A stretch of 64,000 bases of DNA. Origin: Cladosporium sp. IMV 00045 (lineage: Eukaryota; Ascomycota; Dothideomycetes; Cladosporiales; Cladosporiaceae). Positions 32,192 through 42,782 of this stretch are shown piece after piece. Position numbers and translations under genes: made by a program. Within the stretch, counting starts at the first letter, position 1. Each line of letters opens with the position of its first letter. The DNA lies in NCBI GenBank assembly GCA_001931905.2, contig MSJI02000111.1, forward strand, positions 124,001 through 188,000, in the 5' to 3' direction. The notes below the pieces were generated by a model. That model did no database searches. It was not told the origin of the DNA and saw only the letters and a list, made by a program, of their open reading frames with translations.

Positions 32192-34370
32192 ATGGCGACC
32201 TCAATTTTCTCGTCAGCGACGTTCTCGTCGTTTTCGAACGTGTCAACAACGGCTTCCGTGACTAGCTGCGGACCTTGTGAAGGCGCTTACATCTACGGTA
32301 TGTTGAAGTCAGAGACTCTTTGAACTTTGCTATCACCCTGATTCGCATGATATGCTGACTTCTACCTCGCGTCTCTTATAGCGGTGCACGGAACCTGGGC
32401 CCAGAACACAACTCTGCCGGCTCTTCGAACCATTCAGCCGATCATCAATCCAGTCGACAACACAACTTCAACATCCGTCTCTTGCAATCCAGGCGCAGTG
32501 CCGAAGGAATATGAGACAGAGCTATGCCTGACGCTGCGCCTTGGAGAAAATTGCGATTTGCTATGCGAAGCCATCTATGACAACAAAGGGCCTTTTAACA
32601 TGTATGGCATTGCACCGCAGCTGAGCCTGATGGAACACCTGATACTGACACCCGCGCAGCACTCTCTCTAATGACAACGGAACCTTCATAGCATTCGACA
32701 ATGAACTCAGCTTCTATGGCGGGGTTCTCACAACGGACAGCGCTGGGGCATCCACCTGCCTGACCGGCCAAGCAACCCTTCCAGAACCTAGCTACGTGTA
32801 CTATGGTCCGAGGACACATTCAACCTTCACGGCTCCGGGAGAATCCACGGCGCAGGTTGGGATGGTGATACCCGAGTTGACCAACTTGTATCCCAACGAA
32901 GGACTGTTCAAGCAGTGCACCTACTACAGCACCGGACCGCCTCCGATCGCACTGACAGCTGCGAACGAGATCAAGTTGCCTGCAATAACTCTTCCGCGAC
33001 CGACTGCTGATCCTGAACCGACGCCTGATGAGCCACCTGCGCCGCCGCCGACTACGACTCCTCGACCAAGCAATCCGCCGCCTTCTACGCCCTCGCCAAC
33101 GTCTGTGCCTGATCCAGCGCCAAATCCAGACGATCCTGAAAGCCCTACGAATCCTCCTCCGGAGGATGAAAGCCCAGAGGAACCCGAAACCCCACAGAAT
33201 CCTCCACCAGCAGATGACAGCCCAGAAGAACCCGAAAGCCCTGAGAATCCTCCTCCGGAAGACGAGAGTCCAGAACAACCTCCCAACAATCCACAGACTC
33301 CACCGTCGCAAGGCGATACCCCCGACGAACCAGAAGGACAACCAGGAACAAACAACCCAGGAACTCCGACCGAAAGACCGCAGCCTCCGAAGGACGAGCC
33401 AGAAACCGGCAACGGAGGCCTCCCCGCAGTGACCGGAGGAAACCCCTCAACCACCGCCCCCGGCGCAGATATCAGCATCGTCCGAACAAGTCCCACCGGC
33501 GCACCAGGCTTCGCCCTGCCAGGTCCAACAATCACCGCAGGCGGCTCAGGCGTCGCCATCTCCGGCACAACATTCTCCGCCCTCCCGTCTGGCAATGGCA
33601 TAGTAGCCATCAGCGACTCCGGCTCAACCACCCTGCAAGGCTCCCAATTGCCAGCCAACGGCATAAACACCGTCCCCGAAGACTCTGCCGTCTACGTCCT
33701 GCCCTCCCAAACGCTGCAGGCAGGCGGCTCCGCAGTCATCGTCGCCGGCACGACGTACACCGCGCCTGGCTCCAACGCCGCGGCAGCAGGGAGCGATCAA
33801 TCAGGCGTAGTGGCCGTGACAGAAGCGACGAACCTCCCCGGCATCGGCCAGATAAGCGCCGTCGACAACGGCGAAGCGGGCGCGTACGTCCTCGCTGGAA
33901 GCATCACAGTCACACCCGGCGGCGCAGCCGCCACTATCTCCGGAGAAATCTACTCCGCCCTGCCTTCCGGTTTGGGAGTGGTAGTTTCTCCCAGCAGTGG
34001 CGATGGGGAGGATGAGTTTGCCGCGTTCATCGAGCAGGGTGTGTCCGGCGAGGACGACGGGGACGATGATGGAAGTTATGTCATTGGTCTTGGGCCGGAT
34101 TCTACCCAGCCGGTCACGGTCAGTGGGGTGGTTTATTCGGTTTTGCCGGAGGGGTCGGGCGTGTTGGTCGTGGAGGGTGGGAGGTCGACGACCGTTGCTG
34201 TTGTGCCGACGGGGACGGGGACGGCGGATGGGGGTGCGGGTGGGGATGGTGAGGGCGAGGATGAGAGAGAGGGTGTGGTGCCTTTTGCTGGGATTGCGTC
34301 TGGGTTGGAGGGCGTGGGATGGGGATGCTATGTGCTTTTGCTAGGGGCTGTGGGCGTGTATATCTTGTGA
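32192..34370 (+). CDS. Large Pro/Gly-rich surface protein, probably GPI-anchored
   Basis: Three exons joined across introns at 32,298-32,381 (84 nt) and 32,602-32,659 (58 nt) give 678 aa. The N-terminal 250 residues are a Cys-containing, N-glycosylatable domain. Next comes a low-complexity Pro/Glu/Asp section with repeats like NPPPEDESPEEPE. Then come Gly/Ser/Thr-rich beta-like repeats (TITAGGSGVAISGTTFSALPSG and three related units ending in YSxLPSG). The extreme C-terminus is hydrophobic (CYVLLLGAVGVYIL) after small residues, fitting a GPI signal. No clear signal peptide is seen at this start, so a further upstream exon is possible. Inferred role: wall structure or adhesion. Confidence 0.75.
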
Positions 34371-34529
34371 GGCTGGTCGTGAGCGTAATGGATTGGTTAT
34401 TCGGAGAGGCTGAAAGATATTAATGTATGGATGAAAAGTAATGAATCGATAATTATTGCAGCGCATACAGCCGATATGTGGTCTATGACTCAAAGCACAT
34501 CTATGCAAGTGCTACATCCGTCGATATCT

Positions 34530-36911
34530 TCAATCCAGAGATTCAGACTCAGGCGTTCTCGCTGCACGAAATCGAGCGTTTAGATTCGTCTTGCGGTGAC
34601 CACCATAACGATGTGGGAGTTCGGATTTTAGACCCGATGAACCGCCTTTGTGGGCACGCTCACGGCGAGGCCGATCATCTTCGCTCGACAGAGATTTTCT
34701 GGACCTCGACAGCAGTGTGAGCGTATCTTGTACAGGACGGACTGCTGCCTTCTCCCGGGATGCCTTCTCCTGAGGTAGTCTGGCTGATCGTCTGCGCGAT
34801 TTAGACGGAGTTGCATCTCGAGGCGAGACTTTTGTCGTGCGAGGAAGGTTATTGAGCCAAGTCCTGACCGCTTCAGAGACGTCAGGAGGCCCAGCGAGCT
34901 TTTCCGAAGCGTCGTCAACTTCAGTTTGAACCATCTCAAGCAGGGCACGCCATCGCCTTTCCCTCAGATGGTGGTCGCCGTGCGTCTCTGAGATGTCGAC
35001 GATTGGGGGTGCTGTCAAAATCTCGGTCCATTTCTCTAGAAGCTTGGCCGGTTTCTTCGGAGACAAACGACCCCAAGGATTCGAGTTGACGAAGTCGCCC
35101 CAAAAATCGAGGGTTCTTTTTGCTGTTTTGTCGTCGATGGAGAAGTACTCGTGGTGCTTGATAAATTTCTGTTTTACCTCTTCTTCGTCCTCGCAGTCCT
35201 CATAATCTCCATCCGAACCGTCTTCGCTTTCGTCCTCTCCTCCGTCAATTTCATCCGCCTGATCACTCCCGCTCCTTTCGGCCTCAGTGTATTCCTCATC
35301 CTGGGAGCTGTATTCCTCGTATGCGTGGCTCCGTCTTGTGTCGTCATCTGCATTCATCTCGTTGCTCTCTTCGTCTTCTTCGGTTTCCGTTGCCGAGTAC
35401 TCACTCCCCTCGTCCCCACTCTCTTCGTCTACGGTCCCTGTGAACTCACTCCCTTCGTACGCATTGACTTTGTTACAATTCTTTCTGGAAAGATTGTCTC
35501 TTGGATGGCTTTGCGCGTACCGAGTCCCTTCGTCCTCACTTGAGTTGGCCTCGCTCCTCCCATACGAGCACCGATCGTCCCATACAATCGAGCCATTTCC
35601 CGCACTCTCTTCACCATCTGCTTCATCTGTCAAACTCGGTTGACTCTCTCCATAATCTTCGTCCTCTTGAATCTCAGGCCGACCATGCTTGCAATCGAAC
35701 GACCATTGATGCGGCATTAGATCTTGGTGTATGATCTGCTCCAACCGCCGGTAAGCCACGACCTTGACCTGGGCAACGATCGTCAAGCCAGCAATAATCT
35801 CGCATTTGTCTTCCAGTTGACCCTTCCTCGTATGCAAATACTTCGCAGATCCTATCTTCACAAAGGGCAGCTCAGGGTCACGGAATGCATACACGAAACC
35901 CGCTCTTCTAGATGCCACGGTGAGCGGAGCCGCGATGCGACGGATTACTTCCATGGCGTTATCGGCGACGTCTAGATCCTTCTTGGCGTAACGCTCGATA
36001 GTCTTCGCCGCCTGCAAGCTGCGAGGGCTTGGGTTTGGATTTTTTCTAATGGTATTCACCAGAAATCTCTTAAGAGTTTCTCTGTCGTGCGGCGTAGCGG
36101 GCGGTGTAGTTCGTCTGGCTGGAGTGACCGGGGCTCGACCTAGGCGCTTGGGCGTACTCAGTAATTTTGTGGAATGCAGTGGAACCACGGATTCGAGCTG
36201 CGGACTGCCTCTGCTTGTGCTTGTCTCACTCTCATCAGCGGTTGTGTCAGCAGTGGTATTGGACACCGTCAGATTGGCAAACAAGTCAGCCGTATCTTTA
36301 GAGCCTTCGACACGAGGGCTGATGGGGCTTTTGCGGTTCCTTGAGGCTGAATCTTGACGAAGAAGCTCTTCCACATGGGTCGCTATCGCACGGCGGATTC
36401 TAGGTGTTGATGGAGTATCCTTGCCAAAATGAGTGTTGGGTTTGCTGCAGTCGTAGTCGACGTTGTTGTTGTTGTCGTCATGCCATTCGCTTGATTCGCG
36501 ACGCTGGCAACGAATCTCGACTTGATCGGCAGTAGTCTTGGGCTTAGGAGTATCCCGGAACTCTTTGCTCTTTCGTGAAGACGGCTTCATCGGATGATCG
36601 TGAGCCCTCTTGTCGCGACTTTTCTTCTTGAAACGTCTGCAGGCTTCGTGATGCCGATCGCACGGCGCCCGCTTGAAGATACATTCTGGGATCTCCAGCA
36701 TGCCTGCTTCGCCGTCGGAATCCTCGTAGCTCAGGAGCTTCGCGAGTGCATCATTGACCTCAACCACTCCCTTGTGGCGCTTACGACGAGCAGTCTTCTC
36801 CGATATTTCGATCCAGCAGCAGCCTTGGCTCCGTCTCCCACCGTCTTTGTCAGTGTTGAGGAATGTCCGAAGACTCTTCTTCAAGCCGGCGAGGGATGTA
36901 GGTCCGGACAT
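34530..36911 (-). CDS. T5orf172 (GIY-YIG-like nuclease fold) domain protein
   Basis: An intronless 793-aa frame. Residues 337-405 form a T5orf172-type domain: AGFVYAFRDPELPFVKIGSA, a conserved Arg in TRKGQLE, and YRRLEQIIHQDL with the Glu/His pair, all features of GIY-YIG-related folds. The N-terminus has IPEC and CDRHH (74-88), shared with the partial gene at 1-651. Residues 410-600 are extremely acidic (Asp/Glu/Ser), and the C-terminal 200 are basic. Fungal proteins of this design are uncharacterised; nuclease activity is inference from fold. It lies just left of copy B, as the 1-651 gene lies left of copy A. Confidence 0.8.
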   Translation of the reverse strand: MSGPTSLAGLKKSLRTFLNTDKDGGRRSQGCCWIEISEKTARRKRHKGVVEVNDALAKLLSYEDSDGEAGMLEIPECIFKRAPCDRHHEACRRFKKKSRDKRAHDHPMKPSSRKSKEFRDTPKPKTTADQVEIRCQRRESSEWHDDNNNNVDYDCSKPNTHFGKDTPSTPRIRRAIATHVEELLRQDSASRNRKSPISPRVEGSKDTADLFANLTVSNTTADTTADESETSTSRGSPQLESVVPLHSTKLLSTPKRLGRAPVTPARRTTPPATPHDRETLKRFLVNTIRKNPNPSPRSLQAAKTIERYAKKDLDVADNAMEVIRRIAAPLTVASRRAGFVYAFRDPELPFVKIGSAKYLHTRKGQLEDKCEIIAGLTIVAQVKVVAYRRLEQIIHQDLMPHQWSFDCKHGRPEIQEDEDYGESQPSLTDEADGEESAGNGSIVWDDRCSYGRSEANSSEDEGTRYAQSHPRDNLSRKNCNKVNAYEGSEFTGTVDEESGDEGSEYSATETEEDEESNEMNADDDTRRSHAYEEYSSQDEEYTEAERSGSDQADEIDGGEDESEDGSDGDYEDCEDEEEVKQKFIKHHEYFSIDDKTAKRTLDFWGDFVNSNPWGRLSPKKPAKLLEKWTEILTAPPIVDISETHGDHHLRERRWRALLEMVQTEVDDASEKLAGPPDVSEAVRTWLNNLPRTTKVSPRDATPSKSRRRSARLPQEKASREKAAVRPVQDTLTLLSRSRKSLSSEDDRPRRERAHKGGSSGLKSELPHRYGGHRKTNLNARFRAARTPESESLD

Positions 36912-38185
36912 GTTGAGCTATGTAAGTTGTTGGCTGTCAAGTGTACTGTGAAGAATGAAAAAGAGTCTCGAATGGACGTGAGAATTGAATCGCAGAACAT
37001 GGACTCCCAATATATGTTCAGTTCATATATCTCGGTCCTGACTTGCCATTGCCGATAGAGGGAAACCTAGGCCCACCATACCTACGCGAGAGCGCCGCAC
37101 AGTAGGGGTACTCAGCTTCAGGTCGCTACACCGTCGACCCTGAATGCAAGAACAGGGAGGCGGGTCGGCGCAATTGCTGAATCAATAAAGGGCGATGTTG
37201 GCAGCAGAGACAAATGTATATGGGGAGATGCTCGGGCCTAGTTGAGTGCATAGTATGAAACAGCGTGCGGCTGAAGGATGTTATATGTTGGCTTGGCCAG
37301 GACGCTATGTGAATAAGCGATTTTTCGTCCTGTATTATAAAGGGTAGTAGTAAGTCAGTGGCCATGGCTAGCGAATATCGTTCCTGTACCCGAGTAAGCA
37401 CGGGAAAGTCCCTGTTGCTCTTCTGTGGTCTTGGTTGAGATGATGTCCAAGATGGCTGACAATATGGTCACCGACCTGGTCCAGCAAGCCAGTCGGGCGA
37501 GACAAGAACATCATGCATCCTCGTGGCAGGGCTCCTGTAGCGCTAGATCGCGTATGCATCAACGGAGGGTAGCGAGGTTTGCCGTCCTTGACCAATCTCG
37601 ATTGTTCTGGGCGGAATAATCTCTCACGTCGCAAGGCTAAGCGCCGTGAGGTGTGCAGACCAAGGTCAAAGCACGAAGTAGGCAGATCATCGCAGTCAGT
37701 CGTGGGGGTATGTTGGAGCGGAAGAGAAGAGAAAGGAAATGTTGTTGTCGGAAAGCATCCCCGATGCAAGTGTGTGGCACAGAAGCCTCGGCGTTTCAAA
37801 ATCCTCGGATGCATCGAAGCGCTCTCACGTGGCATTCACGCGGCCATTCCATACACGCGGCTCATCAATCAAGATACTGTGGTCTTGAACTGCTGGTCAT
37901 GGTCCCGTGTCAAGGATGAATTGGCGTGTGCCGTGTAGCCGGACCGCAAGATCGGGCGACTAACCCGATGTTCACTACGACCAGCAGACTCTCGACACGG
38001 GCGACCAAGAGCATGGACACACTCATGCTCGCAGAGGAAGTTGCCTGCACCATGATAAAAGGCTTACCCAAATGCTGACAAGACACGCAGCTATCGCGGC
38101 TGAGTTGCATGAGCTTCGCCACCACTGTCATCATGCTCGATCACTGCTTTTCTCTCAACAGTCAAAGTACTCAGCACTCTTGATT
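36912..38185. other. Intergenic stretch containing the left edge of copy B
   Basis: Counterpart of 652-1,922. Similarity to copy A becomes visible at about 37,082. No gene is supported. Confidence 0.55.
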
Positions 38186-39896
38186 ATGTTCTCACAAGCG
38201 ATGTTAGGTCTACTAGCCCGAAGCCCTCATAACGTATCTGCCTTGCCTTCTAGAGATTGCTTCAACATGGCGACGCAAACAACCAAACCGGCAGATCCAC
38301 CAAATCTTTCAACAAGGTCTATATCCGATACTGCGACAAATTCTACTCCCACTCCTGGAGCCGACCCCGTCTCAAATGTCACCACGACAAGCCAAACACC
38401 TGCGTATTCGACGTCTACTCACACGGCTTCCGTGGAATCATCTCCGCCGTCAACACCAACAGCACAGACTGTTCAGTCGCCCGTGTCAACACAACCTACG
38501 CATCCAGTACAACCTTCCAAGAAATGGAAGTGGCGTGGTCTTGTCAACACTTCCGTCGCGACCTGGATTGGACTCGCCATAGCCTTGGCTGCGTTTGTCG
38601 GGTTCCTATATTTCGAGCTAGCCTCCAAGGATCCTGAGCCTCTGGACGTATGGAAAGCAAGGAACGCCTTTCACCAGACTTGCATAATGGAGCTCAAATA
38701 CGGGTCTGAGCGAAGATCGCCTGCATGTAGAGATGAGCTCTTAAACTTCGCGCAGCCTCCGCCGATGTTTAAGCGACAAATGTCATCTGAATTTGAAGAG
38801 ACTTCTTCTCAGTGGAAGGCCTCCTACTACTTCCGGACCATCTTCGTATTGATTTCGACATGGGGTCTTCTTAGATACACCACGGTCAGCAAAACACTTG
38901 GAAATCGGCTTGCAGGGCCAGATTGTGCCTCAAGTCTTGCTAGGCTTTTACTTGCCCTCCTTTCCATGCCGGTCACGGCGCTCTACGCAGCGAACAACAA
39001 AGGCGCTTCTGTAATAACGCTCGAGAGTGTAGAGGGGGTTCATGTACTCACTGAGGGAATGACTCTCCAGACCTTTAGCCTCATGGGGTTGGAGGTGCTT
39101 GGAGAGTATGGCTCGCCAGTAACCTTTAATTTGATCACACTTTTCTTCTTTTGTGGGATCTTCAGGACATACGACGTCTTATCAAGACCTCAAGTTTATC
39201 ATCGAAGGCCGGGATTGCCTCCTCCAAGCTACACCTCGCCAATCAGTCGCGACTCGTACAACATCTGTCTTTTCCCACTCGCAATTGTCCCTCTCTGTTG
39301 CGTTCCGACATGGCTATCATTGACAGCTGTGTTCTGTTCGTTGGCAACGTGCAAGACGTTGGTGCTGGCAGCGCATTACCTAGATCTTCGGCCTCCGAGC
39401 CTCACTCCTTGGACAATAATGCTATCGTCTTACATGTCATTTTTCCTCACATGGACCACGCTTATTCTGGATCTTTTGACAAGACTCCTGATCAACTCCT
39501 TTCACAACGACAATGCACAAAGAACTAGGACCTTTACTTCCGCGACTACCATGCTCTCTTTACCAGAAATTGGTTATCGTGCTGAGTATCTCTCGTATGA
39601 GGATTGGTGGATTCGCTTTGGCTGGCTCCATAGCTGCGTAAGTTCAATCTTGCCTCAGACCACGATTGTATTGCACTAACCATTCAAGTTACATTGCGGT
39701 CCTCTACGCGTTTGTGCGTGTGTATTTGGAATGGTATGGTTCTTATGTCAAAAGCTGCGCTATTCCCTTTGAAGCAGTACCCGATGAGCTCAGCCAGCGA
39801 CTGCAAGGGGGCAGTGAGATATCGCAATGGCTGTTAGAAGTGGCATTCGCTGAGTGTCTAAGGAGCGAGAGAAGTTTCAGCTACCAGTCCCTCTAA
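38186..39896 (+). pseudogene. Copy-B multi-pass membrane protein, frameshifted
   Basis: Counterpart of 1,923-3,644 with the same ATG context and membrane segments. Between the conserved LSLP and the intron (about 39,560-39,590) copy B has one extra base, so the upstream frame ends at 39,679 and the conserved C-terminus (ending SERSFSYQSL) is in another frame. The 51-nt intron at 39,638-39,688 does not repair this. An alternative GTATGA donor near 39,595 used with the same acceptor would restore the frame at the cost of some residues, so a functional product is not excluded. Confidence 0.55.
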
Positions 39897-40187
39897 TGCA
39901 GACGATCGATGCCCAAGAATTCCGTGGAAAGCTGATCTACCAGGGCTTCACCTCACGACATGCCACGCCGTTTCTCCCATCTCCATTCGGAAGCCAGTTT
40001 CCTCAAATGGGCTCTGTTGCCATGGATATTCAATCTCATCTACCATCCAACGAACTCTCACGAATTTAAAGCATACGAATGTGATGGTGTATATCTATTG
40101 CATTCTGATTCGTATCTACAGATATCGTCGTTCGTAAACTGCATTTCAACTCCGCAGACTCTCCATCACTCATCGCCTGGCAGGTTC

Positions 40188-41219
40188 TCAGCGCCTGTCT
40201 TCCTTAATCTCGCCGCATCCCGGCGCAATGCTGATGGCGCTGCTGAGATAGCCAGGCTCGCCCCTCTCAACAGACAAAGCGATCGCGGGGCACTTGCCTT
40301 CGTCGGCGTAGAAGTTCGTGCAGACGATACGGGAGTCTGTCTCAGAGAACTGCGAGGCAATGCAGTTGTCGTTGTCCTGGCAAGCTTGGCAGCATGCCGA
40401 GGCGTCCTTGGAAGCCTCGCCTTCGAAGGAGTCCTCCGAGTTGCTGTAGCTGGTGCCCGGGCGGTAGTTGATGAATTCCACGTTTGAGACGAGGTTCTTC
40501 GGCGCGCACTTTGCGGTTTGCGTGGCGGTGGCGGATGCGGTGGCAGTGTAGACGGTGGAGGTGCAGGAGGTGGCGACCGTGTTGGTCTCGACGATGGAGG
40601 AGTACTCGATGGGAGTCTCGGTCTCAGTGGCAGTGCTGGCGTAAGAAGTAGTTGTGGTCGTGCCGGCCGGGGTGTAAACGACAATCAGGGAGGGGTTGTA
40701 CGTCTTGGTAGTGGTGCCAGACTCAGTCACCGTACCGCCAATGTAGTTGTAGATGTACTCGGTCGACTTCGAGCAGAAAGGGGCCAGAGAGGAAGAGTAA
40801 GCACCAGTGTAGACCGTGCGGGTCGATTCCTGGGAACTGGAACAGGGAGTTAGCGGGTTGTGTTTTCTTTCGAGGCAGGGAAGATGCTCTTACGTGGTGA
40901 TCGTGTTGTCGCAAGTGTAAGTATTGACGTCGGAAGTGACGATGTATCTTGTGCTTGTCTCGTCGGTCAAAGTCACAGTGCTGGTCCTGGGGTCAACGCC
41001 GTCGTTGGTGATGGTTGCGGTGGCATTGTAGGAATCGAAAGTTCTCGTAGATGTCTCAATGGGAGCGGTGTATGTAACGTAATCGCTCTTGGTCGATGTA
41101 CCTTGGTAGGTTCGAGTTTCAGTGATAGTGTCTATCTCCTTGGGACAGTCCGTGGGACGAGTGTACTGAGCGAAGCCCACGCTGGCGCAGAGCGCAACAG
41201 TGGCGAGGAAGGATGCCAT
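40188..41219 (-). CDS. Copy-B secreted Thr/Ser-rich protein with PAN/apple-like motif
   Basis: Same gene model as 3,936-4,967: exon 1 41,219-40,894, intron 40,837-40,893 (57 nt) and exon 2 40,836-40,188, 324 aa. Signal peptide, Thr/Ser-rich body and CCQACQDNDNCIASQF are unchanged; scattered substitutions lie mostly in the low-complexity part. A longer frame extends upstream of the Met in this copy only. The signal peptide fixes the start at 41,219. Confidence 0.85.
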
Positions 41220-42429
41220 TGGGAATGTTGAAGGCTTGAAAGTGAAGGCTGTTTGTGCAAGTGTGCGATGGTGAGAGTAATCTTCTTCCGGCTTCATATC
41301 TTGATGATGGCCCAGCTTCTTCCCGTATTGCACATCACTATACTGTTGACCAGTCGCTCGTCTCCGCCTGAGCGCATTTCAACGCATGCAGAAGTTCGTA
41401 TTCGGGCTGGATGGAGCGACCTAAAGCCCAAGCTAAACATGTCATGCCGTCCATGACATACAACAAGTCCGGCTGAACTGAGGGACCCATCGAGCACGCC
41501 GAAGTCAGTCTTCATTAGCGCAGCGGTCAAGCTTATAGGCTACAGTAGCTTACTAACGGCACGTGGAGCTGCAAAACGGCATGCAACCGGAGGTCTTGTA
41601 TGAGCTTGCTGCTCGTGAGTTCCTCTCGCGGGTGAGTATGTCTAGAAGCGAGCAGGTTGCACTGCATAGTAGTCTGCGTCTCGCGTAGAAGACCGCTCTA
41701 TCGATCTGGCTCCATTGTAATTGAGGTAAATATAGGTCCGAAGCATTCAGCAAGCCGCGCTCTGCCCTATCCGCTATCATTAGCAAGCGAGAGGAACCCA
41801 CAAACGTGGAATAGTGACTACAGTAGTGAAGTTGCACAAAATACAGATGAAGTGATAAGGCACGAAGTCCGCAAATTTGCCTACCTAAGTAATTGCTCGA
41901 TGCTATTTTTATGCAAAGTCCAAGCCTTTCGTTCCGTGTTACCGGCACGGGGTGTGGTCCGTAGAGTGACGTCGATGTGCTCTAAATTGCTAATGGCTCC
42001 AATGGCAAGGGAGCCCAGACAACAAGAAACATGCAAGATATGGTCGCGATGGTAAATACGATCCATTAATCAAGCCTAGATCTCCTGCAGCATCGTGCAT
42101 TGGATACGACATATGCAAGCCAAGCTGAGCTTCAGGTCGACCAGCGTTTTGTTGGTATCGGCTTCGGTGTGTTCCTGGCCAACCGGTTCATATTGTAGAG
42201 TGCAATTGCTCGTTTCAATCAGAGGAGAAGTCGTCGAAATTAATGTGCTGCAATTTTTGAAGGCATTGGGGGCATAGCGATGTTGTCTGAATCTTGGGCT
42301 GTGCAGTGTTTGCAAGTCCGCTCCAGAGGTGGACAAGGTACCTAGGTGAGGTAGGTACTGATATACGAAAAATATGCTTGAGCGATACAAAACAATAGGG
42401 TTATATTTTTGTAAAGATGATTGCTGTTA
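41220..42429. other. Intergenic stretch before the copy-B 5S rRNA
   Basis: No gene. Compared with 4,968-6,191 it shows several short indels, including the TA-CAG-TA insertion at 41,541 and a 16-nt shortening near 41,290 that removes the TATATA-like run. Confidence 0.5.
41541..41547. mobile_element. TA-CAG-TA candidate excision footprint
   Basis: Five extra bases relative to the single TA at 5,310-5,311 of copy A. CAG between duplicated TAs is the form described for excision of the Fusarium Tc1-like element impala. Confidence 0.55.
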
Positions 42430-42548
42430 CATACGACCATAGGTCAGTGAAAACTGGGCATCCCGTCCGCTCTGCCATACATAAGCACTGAACCGGGCGA
42501 CTAGTACTAGAGTGGGTGACCATCTGGGAATCCCGCCTGTTGTATGTT
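42430..42548 (+). rRNA. 5S ribosomal RNA, copy B
   Basis: 119 nt, identical to 6,192-6,310, followed by a T5 tract for Pol III termination. The flanks differ, with an unrelated stretch beginning about 105 bp downstream. Confidence 0.95.
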
Positions 42549-42782
42549 TTTGATTTTTGATTCTTTTGGTCTAGATTTGGAGTTCTCAATCTCATCTATA
42601 GGTAATTGGTCCAACTTGGGCGACGAGATTCCTTGAAATACTGTCGATACAAAGCTCACTTATATTCCTCACTCGTAGCTAAGGTTGACGCACACAGCCT
42701 AGACATTACTTACAGTATAATTGACTATTCAAGAAAACCGATCTCAAGATGTTATGTACTATGTGATTATTATTGTTTCTAC

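Noticed and set aside
32820..33670. Minus-strand frames opposite the Pro-rich wall protein
   Set aside because: Low-complexity antisense translation of Pro/Glu codons; the plus strand has a consistent three-exon model.
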